Of a stretch of DNA of 64,000 nt, positions 23,501 to 36,400 are shown piece after piece. A program made the translations under genes and the position numbers. The notes under the pieces are model-generated. The model did not search any database. It saw only the letters and a list, made by a program, of their open reading frames with translations, and had not been told where the DNA came from. Each line of letters begins with the position of its first letter. The first letter of the stretch is position 1. The stretch spans positions 124,001 through 188,000 of the forward strand of contig MARA01000048.1 in the NCBI GenBank assembly GCA_001792895.1, written 5' to 3'. Source of the DNA: Lentinus brumalis. Taxonomy: Eukaryota > Basidiomycota > Agaricomycetes > Polyporales > Polyporaceae.

Positions 23501-24703
23501 CGACCGCGCCAGTCCCGTTGATGAAGTTACGACCTTGTCCGGGGTCGTTATAGGTACTGCAGTTTGGCATGATGAGTATGCGTCCGGGAGAGCTAAACGT
23601 TGAACTTTTACAGTGGGACCACGATGCCGCCATTCCTGTACTGAGCCTCGAGCTGAGCGAAGTAGGCAGCATGTGCCGCGGTTTGGGAGAACTCATTATC
23701 TGAATGCCTATCAGGTCTCATTTTCCATCAACCCCTTGTCTGTGCCAACTCACCTATCTGGACAGCTGTGCGAATCGTGGATCAAATCAGGTCACTGGTC
23801 TTCTTCTGTAACAGCTACATAGCGAAGACGCACCGAGAACGGGGCCTCCGTGGGTGACTTGGTTAGGCACCGTGGCATTGATTATCCCCGCGATATAGGG
23901 CTCGTATGCGGCAGTCCAGTCGGTGGCGTTCGTCCTAAGCGTTCCTGCGACCTCACTAGTTATCCAATGTGCGATACCTCCTGCAGTGGTCTCCGCGTTG
24001 ATCTTGCGATGTCGATTTCTGGTCAGCGACGCACCTCACCCGCAGAGGATGTCAAGCCTTACATAGGGTCCTACATGAACGATGGTCAGCGTCATAGTTG
24101 ACGTAGTGGCGGCTTCAATGAACAGCTACGGACCTGGACGGAGAACGACGAAGATACCAGCCAATTTGGCGGCATCATACATAGGTTGAAGCGCACGCCA
24201 GTCGTTGAAATCGATCACTCCGCGGGATGGGTTCGTAGCACCCACTGCGGGAGTGTGAGTCGTTCATCCACGCTGACTCAGAAGACTCGCGAGATACATA
24301 CTGTGGATGTAAATACTACACCGACGTCAGCATCCGCTAGGATACCGTAGCTCGAAAAGGTGTACTTACCTGACACCATTTAGACCCGCAGCGACCATCT
24401 TCTGAAAGATGTCGAGCCAGAGGTCGGGAACGGGAAGACGGAACGTATGGAACTCGCCGGAACTGGAAGACCTGAGTGAGCGGGCGTCATATTCTCTGTT
24501 GCTGGTACTCACTGGAGGAATATGCGCTGGTCGCGCAAGAACAGAGTGTAATTATCCCATTGCACGACGTCGGTCAGACCATTGGACTTGCGAGGAGGAT
24601 CCGCGGCAGCGACGGCAGTCGCCGCTGAGGATAAGGTAATATGGGCAGAAAGCAACACCGGCAAGGCGCAGCACGCCCAAGACAAGTACCGACGCCAAAG
24701 CAT
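20599..24703 (-). CDS. Secreted beta-galactosidase, GH35 (copy 1)
   Basis: GH35 enzymes release terminal beta-galactose with retention. The ATG at 24703 starts a signal peptide ([18 protein letters not shown]) followed by [20 protein letters not shown]. The TIM barrel follows: [20 protein letters not shown] (about 24470-24400), [20 protein letters not shown], the acid/base Glu in NEFSQT (codon 23694-23692) and the nucleophile Glu in MPEFQG (codon 23316-23314). Then come [28 protein letters not shown] and the beta-domain block [15 protein letters not shown] to [19 protein letters not shown] (22560-22110). C-terminal jelly-roll domains include [20 protein letters not shown] and the final [20 protein letters not shown], with a stop at 20599. 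It is about 1,000 residues over many exons, the normal length for fungal GH35. It is divergent from copy 2 across 1.49 kb. Confidence 0.92.
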
Positions 24704-26191
24704 GGTTGGATGACACGGTGGTCGATGAGGAAGCCCGCATCATCGTCTCCTGATATATAGGAGCAGCAGAGGGCGATGGCGAAGTTACGTACTTGCAGCA
24801 CAGTCGTCATCCCCGGAACAGAAGAGAAGCAACTCCTTCTCGCGAACGGACCGTCGGTGAATGTTGCGTTCGCTGAAAGCGTCCAGAAACGCGGGAGCTT
24901 TGGTATAAACGCGGAGTTAAAGCGTTCACGTGCGGCAGCGCCTGACTGCTCCCGTCGGCGGCCATCCTGAGGATCCTCCTAGATCTCGCCAACGGTGGTC
25001 TTCTTTGCGTCCTCTATGGTCCGGGCACTGCAGACTTCGCATGGTATCCACACGGCGGGCGGGGATGACGGGAGCGTACCTGGCACATGGTGAACAGCAG
25101 ATACGTTCTCGTCACGACTCAGTGTCAGTCGTAGCCATTGTCATCGTGCCGAGGCGAGAGCGCAAAGAGCTTGACCAGCGGACTACCTATATTGTCATGC
25201 TGTCTTCTGTGCGTTGTCTGTGCGTCAGAGGAAATAAGGTCAATTCATACGAAACGTGAAAACGGAGTGAGTTATCATCGTCGAGGCAAACATTCTTACC
25301 ACAATCCTTGAAGCTTCAAGTTCCTGGTATTATCGTCGTTCAGGAGTGGCTGCTCAAACATCCCGTTTCTACCCACCTTGTCGAAGTGGAAGTCATGTAG
25401 TGGTGGTACTCTTCAGAGGAGTAACCGTCTGTAGCGCTTGAACTCAGGCTACCTGGTGCGGTCAGAAACCGAACCAGTTCACTCTGATCTTATCTAATCT
25501 TATCAACAGGCCCACTCAAGCGGCCGGGCGACTTATCATCCTTTCTCTTCAACTGGTACCGCAAGTTGTAGCGCGACAGCACTGTGATAAGGTGGGTGAT
25601 GTAGACGGTGTAAGGTGCCTTGCGATTCTCACTGAAAGACTGATACAGGTGTTGTCGACGATGCTGTCATCCGAGCTCGGTCTCTCGAACAACGGTGTAG
25701 CCCAAGTGTAGCTTTGCAATGGTGCGTAATAGCTATATTGTTGGCGTCATGAAACAATACCCCCTAATTCGCGAACAGATCCTCTCATCAGAAGGAGCGA
25801 CTATCGACCGCTGAGCTATGTAAGGCTCAGGCTGGCTTGCGAGTCGCGAGCCTAGACATATCCCACGTCGACGATCACCTGCAACTCAACGTGACCGAGG
25901 TTCTCCCGCTCACGGCTCTCACCTCGCCGACCACCGCGCATCCACTCTGGGCCCTTCTTTGCGCATTACCTCTGGAACTCCACTTCGTATGTGTCATGAC
26001 ATTGGACTATCTACGGTCCGCCTGTAGTGCGGGCCGTGTAGAGTACAGGACTCATGATCTAGCAAGGAGCCCCGTAATTTCGCTCGCCAGGCGAAGTCAC
26101 GAACCTTCATTACGTTCTTCGGATCTGGGAACAGTATAAGGGAGTCGCAAGCCCGCGGTTGTGGAGACTTGGAAGACTGCGAGGGTGGAAG
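24704..26191. other. Shared 5' region between divergent beta-galactosidase genes
   Basis: These 1.49 kb separate two head-to-head GH35 genes and must contain both promoters. A TATA-like CAGTATAAGG at about 26131-26140 lies some 55 bases before the copy 2 ATG. No third gene was recognised between 25000 and 26100. Confidence 0.45.
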
Positions 26192-29100
26192 ATGTCTCCG
26201 AATCTGTCCCTGCATTGGACGTTCACCGTCCTGTGCGCTGTGTTGTTTGGGCTGTTGACGCACGCCGCCGATCCTCCCCGGAAGTCGAACAACTTGACCG
26301 ACGTCGTTCAATGGGACAATTATACCCTCTTCCTCCACGACCAGCGCATGTTCCTCTAGTGAGTTGCCTTCTTTGCACTCGAGCGACCACGGAACTAAAT
26401 GCCCCAGTTCCGGCGAGTTCCATACGTTTCGGCTCCCTGTTGTGGATCTATGGCTCGACATCTTCCAGAAGATGGTTGCCGCCGGCTTGAACGGCGTAAG
26501 GTATGTACGTTTTCCCGCTTTCTTGCCGGATATCTAGCTCATGCGAAGCGCCGCAGCATCTACATCCACTGTGGGTCCTGGACACGCCCACGCCGTAGCT
26601 TGATGGCTGAGTTTTGCACGCAGGGGGTCTGACGAATCCCGCCCCTGGGGTCCTCGACTTCAACGATTGGCGCGCCTTGCAACCCATCTACGACGCCGCG
26701 AAGCTCGCCGGAATCTTCATCGTGCTACGACCCGGTCCGTACGTAAGTGCGGACGTCTCCATGCGCGACAGAGAGGGCGCGTGACATCAGATTTTACAGA
26801 TCAATGCAGAGACCACGGCGGGAGGCCTTGCACTCTGGTCCACCAGTCTAGTAGAAGGCGAAGAGCGACAGAATACGACGAGCTGGAACGCGGCGTATCA
26901 GCCCTACGTCTCTGCCATCATCGACTCCGTTAAGCCGAATCAAGTCACCGAGGGCGGTCCCATTCTGCGTACGTCCAGTGTGCCGTCTGAACTGCCTCAC
27001 ATCTCTGAGTCTCAATACCCAATGACAGTGGTCCAAGTCGGTTCGTCATGCGGATGAGACGCGCAGAAGGGAACTACCCTGACGCACTTAATAGACAACG
27101 AATACTCGCAGACCCCTGAACTGAATGCTGAGTACTTCGCCGACCTCGAGAAGCAATACCGAGAGAACGGCGTTGCCGTGCCGCTGTGGGTCGCTTCGAA
27201 GTATTGTCGAAGCTACGTGACTCATTGTAGCCTCCAGGACTTACAACGACCCTGGAGAAAAGGCAGGCTTCATCAATGGTACTGGAGCTCCAGATCTCTA
27301 CGGTTTGGTGAGTGCGCGGGCCATCTCGCAAGGTACCATAACCCGATGTCTGACTCTCGGGGCCCAGGACGACTACCCGAACGAGTTCAACTGCACTAAT
27401 GGTTCGTCGTGGAACCCGATTCACACGAACTACCACCAGTACCATATCACGAATGAGCCTGACCGCCCATTCTATATGCCCGAGTTCCAAGGTACGTTAC
27501 GGGCTATACGTACTGAACAGATCGCTGACCGGCTCTTAATGATTACAGGAGGCTCTCACGATTACTGGGGCGGTCCCGGATACGATGCCTGCCGCGCGCG
27601 TGTCGGACCTGACTTCGAGGACGTCTTCTACAAGAATAATTGGGCTGCTAACGTCAAGATGCACTCGGTCTACATGTTCTATGGGTAAGCGCTGCTCAAA
27701 CGAGGACCCGTACCGTCGCATGACCGTCTTTTTTGCCAGAGGCACAAGCTGGGGTGCCATCAACTATCCGGGGGCATATACTAGGTATGCCTTTGGCTCC
27801 ACCGCCAGTCTTAACTATCTCTGACCAGTGTCGTCCAGCTACGACTACGGGGCAGCGATCAAGGAGACTCGGCTTCTGTGGGAGAAGTATGATGAGATGA
27901 AACGACAAGCGTTCTTTATCCGGAGCTCTCCCCAGTTCCGCAAGACAGACTGGATCGGGGACAACAACGCCACGGGGACCGGCATTCCTGGTGTGACCGT
28001 CAACGGCACCGGGACGTTCGCGACCTTCTTGCGTAACCCAGACTCTGGCACGGGCTTCCTCATCGCACGGCAGCTTAACTCGAGCTCATTGTGAGTCAGT
28101 CATTGATGCTCGAGCACGTTAAACTCACGTACTCTGCCAGTGTGAGAACCAACTTCAGAGTCTCTGTCGACACTCTACATGGACGGCTCTCTCTTCCCCA
28201 GACGTTTGACGCCATCGAGCTCAACGGCAGGCAGAGCAAGGTCATCATCACCGATTACTCCTTCGGCGCGAACGGTTCTGTGCTCTCCACAACTGCGACA
28301 GTCTTCTTTGCAGGAACGATCGGCTCGCGCGACGTCCTGTTCCTCACCGGAGACGCGGACCAGTCTCACGAAGTCTCGCTCATGCTGTTCGGTACAGGGT
28401 CGCGCTCCGATTACTCGCACGTCAAGTACACGACCTCCCACGGACTGAGAGATGCGACGACCATCACCGTGCGCTCCGGGTTTAAGCCCCAGCTCGTCAC
28501 GCTGTGGGACTCGGACGAGCAGCTCGTCGTGTTCTCCGATCCCGTCACTGCTGCTACGTTCTGGTCGCCCGCTATCCGGGAAGAGACGGAGCATACCATC
28601 CCAGGGCTCGAGACATTCTGGCAATTTGGCACCAACACGACCGTCCTGGTCGGCGGACCCTACCTCGTGCGCAACGCGACGATCAACGGGAGCACCCTCT
28701 CGCTGTACGGCGATCTCAATGCGACCGTTCCGCTCACCGTCATCGGGTCCCCAAGCGTCTCGCACGTCACTTGGAACGGGAAAACTGTGTCTGTGAAGAA
28801 TGAAGGCCGCGGCGTCCTCACGGGCAAGCTGACGTTGAGCTCCAAGGTCAAGGAGGTCAAGGTGCCGAAGTTGACTGGGTGGAAGTATGCGGAGAGTCTA
28901 CCCGAAATAAAGGCGGGATTCGACGACTCGGACTGGATCGTCGCTGACCATAAGACAACGAACATCACAGTCCAGATGGCGTATGGAGACGGGCGTGTTT
29001 TGTACGGTATGTCTGGAGCGAACCTCTGAGACTGTGTGGGACGCTGATTGGTGCGACATCAGGCTGCGACTACGGCTTGTGAGCGATGTGCTTATTCCGT

Positions 29101-30182
29101 CCCGCATCATACTGACTCGTGCCTGCAGTTGTGAGAACAACATCTTGTGGCGCGGGCATTTCAAAGCGACTGGTGAGGAGACTGCCGCGAACCTGAGTAT
29201 CAACGGTGGTACTGGTGCGTCCCCCAACGCGATTATCGCACATATCAACAACCCACGGAACCTTTCACAGGGCACGCTGCCTCCGTATGGATCAATGATG
29301 TCTTCGTCGACACTATCAGTAGCCTGACGGCTGTGGGAGATGCGAACGCGATCTTCACCTTCCCGGAAGGCTCCGTCATTCCTGGACAGGACAACGTGAT
29401 CACTGTCCTCCAGGATCATATGGGAAATAATGAAGGGACAGATCGTGCGTGACTCTTTTGTCTCCCTCAATGTGTTCAAGCTCACAGTACGGCTTGCAGA
29501 GAAATCCGAGCGCGGCATCCGTGGTTTCGAGCTTTACGGCGGGGTCGGAAACTTCTCGACGTGGAAGGTGCAAGGAAAACTCGGAGGTTACACAGGGTAC
29601 GTTTCCTGCGTAACGTCGGCTGCGGCACTGTGCAGATAACTACTCTCGCCAGCTTCCCGGACAGGGTCCGGGGCGTCCTGAACGAGGGCGGCCTTTATGG
29701 CGAGCGTCAGGGCTGGCATCTCCCAGGCTTCGACACGCCTAACTGGACCACTCGCGCGCTCAGCGAAGGTCTCCTAAACGGAAAGGCGGGCGTTGGGTTC
29801 TTCGTGACCACCTTTGCGCTCGACGTTCCGAGCGGCGTGGATGCCATGATGAGCTTTCAGTTCAGCGAGGAGAACGCGCCATATCGTGCGCTGCTCTTTG
29901 TTAACGGTTGGAAGTTCGGGAAGAGAGTCGCCAATATAGGGCCGCAGACTCGATTCCCTGTCCCGCCGGGGATCTTGGACTACAATGGTAACAAGTGAGT
30001 ACCCGATTTTATGGACTCGCTTGCCGGTGGGTGACTGATAAAGTGATAGTACTGTTGCTGTTGCGCTTTGGGTCATGCAGGACGAGGAGGTCCATCCGGC
30101 ATTGGAGCTGGTCGTGGATGGCGCGGTTGAAGGAGGCGTCGGTCCCATATCCACGAACAATCCGGGCTGGTCTCCGAGATAA
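26192..30182 (+). CDS. Secreted beta-galactosidase, GH35 (copy 2)
   Basis: ATG 26192 gives the signal peptide [20 protein letters not shown] and mature [20 protein letters not shown]. Splicing of the early exons restores [20 protein letters not shown] and [11 protein letters not shown]. The acid/base Glu is in DNEYSQTP (codon 27099-27101, rebuilt across an intron) and the nucleophile is in YMPEFQG (codon 27482-27484). [111 protein letters not shown] and [20 protein letters not shown] follow to the stop at 30182. All five GH35 modules of fungal enzymes appear present: the barrel, two beta domains and two jelly rolls. Expected to be extracellular and N-glycosylated (many NxS/T sites). Confidence 0.93.
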
Positions 30183-30611
30183 CACATATCCGTGATCTGG
30201 TCAGGTTACTGGGGATTGAGCTCTGTGCATTTGAAACGAATTCACTGAGAAGGCTCCATGTCTAGGCGACTAGAATCTCGTTGTGCTCAGGTCGAGGGTG
30301 AGCGCCTGATCCACGTGGGCTGGCGCCCAATAGGTACACCTGAGTCCGCGAACTCAGTACTTGTTTACTTACTTCGAACCATCACGCGCACGACCACGAC
30401 TACGACCACGAGTCCTAGTCAGAGACGACTCGAAGCCTGTGTCAAGTTACCTCCATTTTATATCTATCTTACTCCGAGAACAGGCAGGTATGTATGTAGC
30501 ATGAGCTACCGTTGTCTGGGTATATGCTGACAATATGCTGAATGAAGTCCTCTGCAGAACTAGGAGATACAAGATTGTACTCAATACTGACCTGTAGTAG
30601 AGCTCTCTACT

Positions 30612-32152
30612 ATGCCTGCCGCACGTGAGGGTCCAACGACAAGGTATGAACTGCTGGACACCATGTATGCGGTGATCTGACATGCTTCGGAAGGTCGAGA
30701 AGCGCAGCTTCAGCAAGACTTAGAGCAGCCACCCTCGACCTCGACATCCTGCAAATCATCTTTTCCTTTCTGCCGCGCGCGGACCTCTTGTCGGTGTCAT
30801 GCACTTCACGCTTCGTGCGTGAATGGGCTATCAAGGAACTGCTCCGCCGGCCCGTCAGTCTCAAATTCCCCAGCAGTCTCGAGTCGTGGTGCCGATTCGT
30901 ACTTGCAGGAAAGGACCGGCCGGCATATGTGCGCGACCTCTCCATATACCTGGAGGTTTATGGATCCATCAGCAAGAAGCGCGGGAAGCTGCTGCTCAGG
31001 TTCCTTCAACGCGCCACACGCCTCCAGAGACTCTTCCTAGGAGAGGCTATCTTGAACGCTGACCCTGGAATCTCGGCCGCGATATCTCATGTACCGGCGC
31101 TAGAGTCCTTCGAGATGCAATTCTTCTATGGTGACGCAAACGCACAGGAGACCGTGAGCAACATACTCGCAGCCATGAAGTCCCCCTTAAGTTCCTCTCT
31201 CTGCACGTCGCCTTCCACTGCATGAGGAACGGCACCGAACTCGAACTCTGGAACTATGACATCCCCCGCATGCTGTCCCCGCACCGGGAGCATCTCGAAG
31301 TGCTTCATCTCGGCTCCCCGGACGAGCGCATTCTACCAGTCTGCTACCCCAACTTGCGCAAGCTGCAGATACCCATGACTGAGAGCCAACCTCGACCAGC
31401 CTCTCTCTTCGGGGCTTTCCCGAATCTCCGCCATCTGTGTCTGCGCCCGGACCCCCTCGGCGACAACCACTTCAGGGAGATACCGGCAGACCGCTATCCC
31501 GCACTACGGGATGCCCGGGTCTCGGAGCAGAGCGGGGGCCGCGTGTGGGTGTCGCTGGACACTCTGCGAGGTCAACTCATGCAGCTCTATGTCTTTGGGC
31601 TGACGTGTCCCGTACGTCGACTGGAGATCGAACGGTGCCTCGCGAGCAACCACGCCGCTGCCGTGGACGTCATGCGGTGCGCGTGCCCCCAGAAGCTCGT
31701 CCTCGGGCTCATTTGCTGGACCTCGGTCAGTGCGATGATCTCCGAGCCAAGCCTGATCGTCCCCGCATCCCCCGACCGCCCGCACGTCACCCACCTCACT
31801 ATCAAAATCCTTCGCTCGAGCCCTGCACCAAGCACACCGGATCTTCTCGTGCGTTCCTTCTTACTTTCCAGACTCACTACACTACGGCCGATCCTCACAC
31901 ATCGACGTCGTGCAGCACGATCTCGTCCTGCTGCTGCAAAACTCCAAGGTCGAGTACCTCCGCCTTGCGATAGGCGGGGCCTACATGAGTGAAGAGGACC
32001 TCGAAGATCACTGGACGGTGGATGAATGCCTGCGGGAGGGTGCTCGCGATCTGGACCTTAAGCTTCTGCGCGACGCCTTGGTCGGTGCCGCGACGGCGCT
32101 GCGCGTGCTCGTGTTCACCGTTCGCAACCGGGGGGACGGTGTGGACGGTTGA
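30612..32152 (+). CDS. F-box protein, reading frame broken by a one-base shift
   Basis: ATG 30612 (MPAAREGPTT) is spliced over a 60-base intron (GTATGA...CTGAC...AAG) to SRSAASARLRAATLDLDILQ, then the F-box IIFSFLPRADLLSVSCTSRF at about residues 29-65. F-box proteins recruit targets to SCF ubiquitin ligases through Skp1. The body is leucine-rich: LFLGEAILNADPG, PALESFEMQFFYG, HREHLEVLHLGSPDE, YPNLRKLQIPM and FPNLRHLCLRPDPLG. At 31181-31188 the frame changes: eight bases (TCCCCCTT) stand where nine would keep KSPLKFLSLHVAFHCMRNG in frame, so one base is missing beside a five-C run. After an intron near 31851-31915 the last exon, HDLVLLLQNSKVEYLRL, ends at 32152. It is either a sequencing error or a young pseudogene. 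Confidence 0.7.
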
Positions 32153-33429
32153 TAGGAGCGGCCCGCTTGCGGTGACGACCACCGTGACTGAGGTATACCC
32201 GGTCGTCGCGCGGGAGCTCATACGGCGCGAGGAGGCATGAAGCCGACGGATTCTGAGTCGCTGAGCGGTATGTTCGTGCTTACTGCTAGAGCCAACTTTG
32301 CTGAACGAACATGTGCAGGTGGTAATACTATTGTGAACTGTCGTAGCAAGAACCCCAGGACTCGCTGCTCGCGATCCTGCTGGTCCGCTGTGCTCCTGCT
32401 CTGATGTGTTCATTTCTTGCGAATCTGTTTCTCCCACATCTGCCGTGCACCGAAGTGCGCCAGTGTCTCGAAGATGCTCGTACCGTCACCAGCAACGCTC
32501 TCTGCAAGACCTCAACTCGCCCACCTTTCTTGGACACTGACTGGATAACAATTGCGGAAATCGGAGCTCGACAGACTGCTTCGTACGCTATGCAAGAAAT
32601 CGCTACCCCGCATACTATGTTGTGTAGCATGGTCCGGGGTTTCATGTACGTTCTGCACTCGATAGCCTTTGGTCATCTAGGTAGACAGTACTTACCATCG
32701 TGTTGTCTCCCTGTCTAGGCACGCCTTTTTCCGCCATTCTTGCAGCACGCGACCATATGTTTCGAATACTCTAGGCTGTCTGGGATGAGAATTGGGCGGT
32801 AATCTGTTCGCGGTTCGAACTAGCGTCAGTGAGTAATCATACAGTATCGCTCACCGTCAAGAATGCAGAACCTGCATCCGGGAGCTCTAGAGGTGAGTCT
32901 CACTGCTGCGCATTGACGGTGGGTTGAATCACAAGGACAGCCGTATCGTATAGGATGTGATGAAGGGGAGAGCGGGAGCTGCTCGCGTTCCGTCCTCGAT
33001 GGTGCCGCAGTAGCCTCACTTGCCGAGATGGACGGATGTTGCATTGCTCCTCTGTGTACACGCCGCTCCCAAATCTGCTTGATATTAACATTGCTTGGAG
33101 CCCTATGAAAGTCAGATACTTGATACTCACTTGCGCAGCGTTGCGCGACGGAACGACACGTGACCGTGTCAAGGCTGCCGTGTCTCGGGCCGCAGTCGCG
33201 TCCGCGTCTGTTGCCTTCAACCACGAACCTTCCGAGTTGGGCACCAGTGGGGCAAGACACGACGACCATGGACATCCACCCACCCGACAAATTGCGCTGT
33301 GGTCTTACTACGGTCGCAACTAGTAGAACAGGCTCCAAGTCTCACCTTGGTACGAACGAACTCGAGAGCGATCAGTGGAAGCGACGTGGTCCCGCCAACC
33401 TGCTGCTACGGCGACCTCATGCTTTATGG
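32153..33429. other. Intergenic stretch before the third beta-galactosidase gene
   Basis: No gene was recognised. The right part holds the presumed promoter and 5' UTR of the GH35 gene. An in-frame ATG at 33268 would add 54 residues to that protein. Confidence 0.4.
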
Positions 33430-36400
33430 ATGCTCGTTGCTTTCTTGTCACTTTGCTTTGCGCTTTTGACGTGGCACTTAAGGGCGGAAGTCGTTTCTGC
33501 CGACCCACCGCGTAAGACCAACGGGTACACCGACGTGGTCACATGGGACAACTACACCTTATGGATCCACAATCAACGGGTCTTCCTCACGCAAGTTCGC
33601 ACAATTGCGACATATATATCTAATTACTGACTATTGATTTAGTGGTGGGGAGTTTCACACCTTCCGCCTTCCGGTGCAGGAACTCTGGCTCGATATTTTC
33701 CAAAAGATGGTCGCAGCAGGTCTCAACCACGTCAGGTACGCCTCACTAGGAGTCACCTATAGGTACTACTGACATCTTGCCTTTCAGCATTTATATACAC
33801 AGTGGGTTACGTCCGACGCTCAGAGTGTACTAGTAATTTGCTGACGTCAAGATAGTGGGCTTGACCAATCCTGCACCCGGAGTCATTGACTTCGATGACT
33901 GGCGCGCTCTCAAATCCATCTTCGACGCTGCCACTCTGGCAGGAATATTCGTTGTATGGCGTCCTGGTCAGTGCTGCCTGATGTCGTAACACCGTGGTCG
34001 ACATGTTGAACGATCATTTCCAAACAGGACCCTATGTGAGAACATAGTGGACGTATCTGAACGATCCACCCGCGCTGACACGTTCCTAGATCAATGCAGA
34101 GACAACGGCTGGAGGTCTCTCCCACTGGCTCACCTCTGAGATAGCAGGAACCGTCCGAACAAATGCCACAGACTTCACGGAGGCGTACATCCCGTACATC
34201 GATGCCATTGCTAGGGAATCTGCGCCCTATCAGGTCACCAACGGCGGGCCTATAGTGGCTGTTCAAATTGGTAGGCCTGTCGATGTTTCGCTCTCAATTT
34301 CCACAGTCTCGCTTATCTTCCTTTAGACAACGAATACGACCAGAAGCCCACACATGCAGAGTTCTTCGAGCATCTACAGAGGCAATACCGCAAGGGTGGC
34401 ATTGTCGTCCCTCTGTGAGTACGCGGGAAGCGGCTTAGAGGGTGAATATCTCACGCCGTCATGTCTAGGACATACAACGACCCCAACGAACGCGGGAGCT
34501 TTATTAACGGCACCGGTGCGGTTGATCTCTATGGGATGGATGCCTATCCTCAGCGGTTTGACTGCTCGGATCCAAAGACCTGGTATCCTGTCGCCACCAA
34601 CTACCACGAGTATCACGCGAGGGTGAACCCAAGTCAGCCTTGGTACATGCCCGAATACCAGGCCGGCGCATACGACCCCTGGGGTGGGCCAGGATACGAC
34701 GCCTGTGCGCTCTTGACCGGTCCTGACTTTGAGGACGTCTTCTACAAGCATAACTATGCAGCTAACACGAAGCTTATCTCATATTACATGCTCTACGGGT
34801 AAGCAACATCGGTCCCGCTGAAATAGCTGCCTGTGACGCTGATACATCTACCAGGGGCACGAACTGGGGAGGCATCGCTTTTCCTGGAGTGTACACAAGC
34901 TACGACTATGGTTCGCCCATCCGGGAGACCCGCCAGCTGTCTGACAAATATGACGAGCTAAAGCGCCAGAATATGTTTATACGCTCGTCTCCCGAGTTCC
35001 GCAAGACGGATTGGATTGGTGACTCGAGCACCGGCATCCCCGGAGTCAGCATCAGCGACGAGGACGCGTTCGGGACCCTTTTGACCAACCCCGACAGCGG
35101 CACGAACTTCCTGATTGTTCGACAGAACGATTCTACGTCCACGTACGTCCCTCCTCATGTGAAGTCTTGTTCACCGCTGATATAGGCGCAGTGCCAGTAT
35201 CGCATTCAAAGTGACCGTACCTACCTCAGAGGGTTCGATGACCATCCCCCTCACGACCGACAGCATCGCGCTCGATGGCAGACAGAGCAAGATTGTAGTG
35301 ACCGATTACCACTTCGGAAGCCAAGGCTGGCTCCTCTACTCCACTGCCTCTATCTACTTCGCCGGCAAGATAGGAGACCGAGACGTTATCTTCCTCTACG
35401 GGTTGTCCACCCAGTCGCACGAGTTCGCCTTCTTCCTACCACCAGGGGCGCACGTCTCTGCAGACTTGTCTGACCGCGTCCAGGTGAGCAGCACCCGTGG
35501 CAAGGGCACTGCTTCGGTTCTTCCGGGACTTGTGGGTCTCGTCACGGTCGTGGAGACCAACTCGCTGCTCATCCTCTATGCCGACGCTGTCACCGCTGCG
35601 ACCTTCTGGACTCCGCCCGTTCGAAATGAGACCCCAAACACGATCAAGGGCTTGGAGACGTTCTGGCAGTTCGGCACGAACACGACCGTGCTTGTGGGTG
35701 GACCGTACCTCGTGCGGAATGCGAGCATCTCGGACGGCGTCCTTGCACTCCGTGGTGACCTCAACGCATCTGCGATGCTCACGGTGTTCGCGCCGTCTGA
35801 TATCGTCGCGGTGACATGGAACGGCGAGCTCGTCGACACGATGGGTCATGGGAGCGGCATGCTCCAGGCTCACGTTGCCGCGAGCGTTCACTTGCAGGAC
35901 GGTATCGACCTGCCGGAGCTCAAGGACTGGAAGTATGCAGACAGCTTGCCGGAGATCCAGGCCGACTTCGACGATTCTGATTGGGTTGTCGCCAACAAGA
36001 CAAGCACGAACCTGAACGTCAAGCCACTGTTCGGCGACGGACGGGTGCTATACGGCTGTGACTACGGATAGTGAGTGTCTCGACATAGCTAGTATGAGAA
36101 TCAAAGCTGATGGCCTGCCTTAGCTGTGAGAACAACGTGGTTTGGAGAGGGCACTTTGAGGCTACGGGGTCAGAGACGGCCGTCAACCTGACCATCTACG
36201 GCGGCGAATGTGCGTATGCCTCCGACAGCATGCTCAAGCACCTTCTGACAGCCTCCCAGTCTTTGCATCTTCGGTCTGGATCAACAACCACTTCGCTGGG
36301 ACCGTGTACAGCCGCGATGAAGGCGCTAATCAGCTGTTCACATTCCCTGAAGGATCAGTCGTTGCAGGTCAGGACAATGTCGTGACCGTTCTGCAGGACA

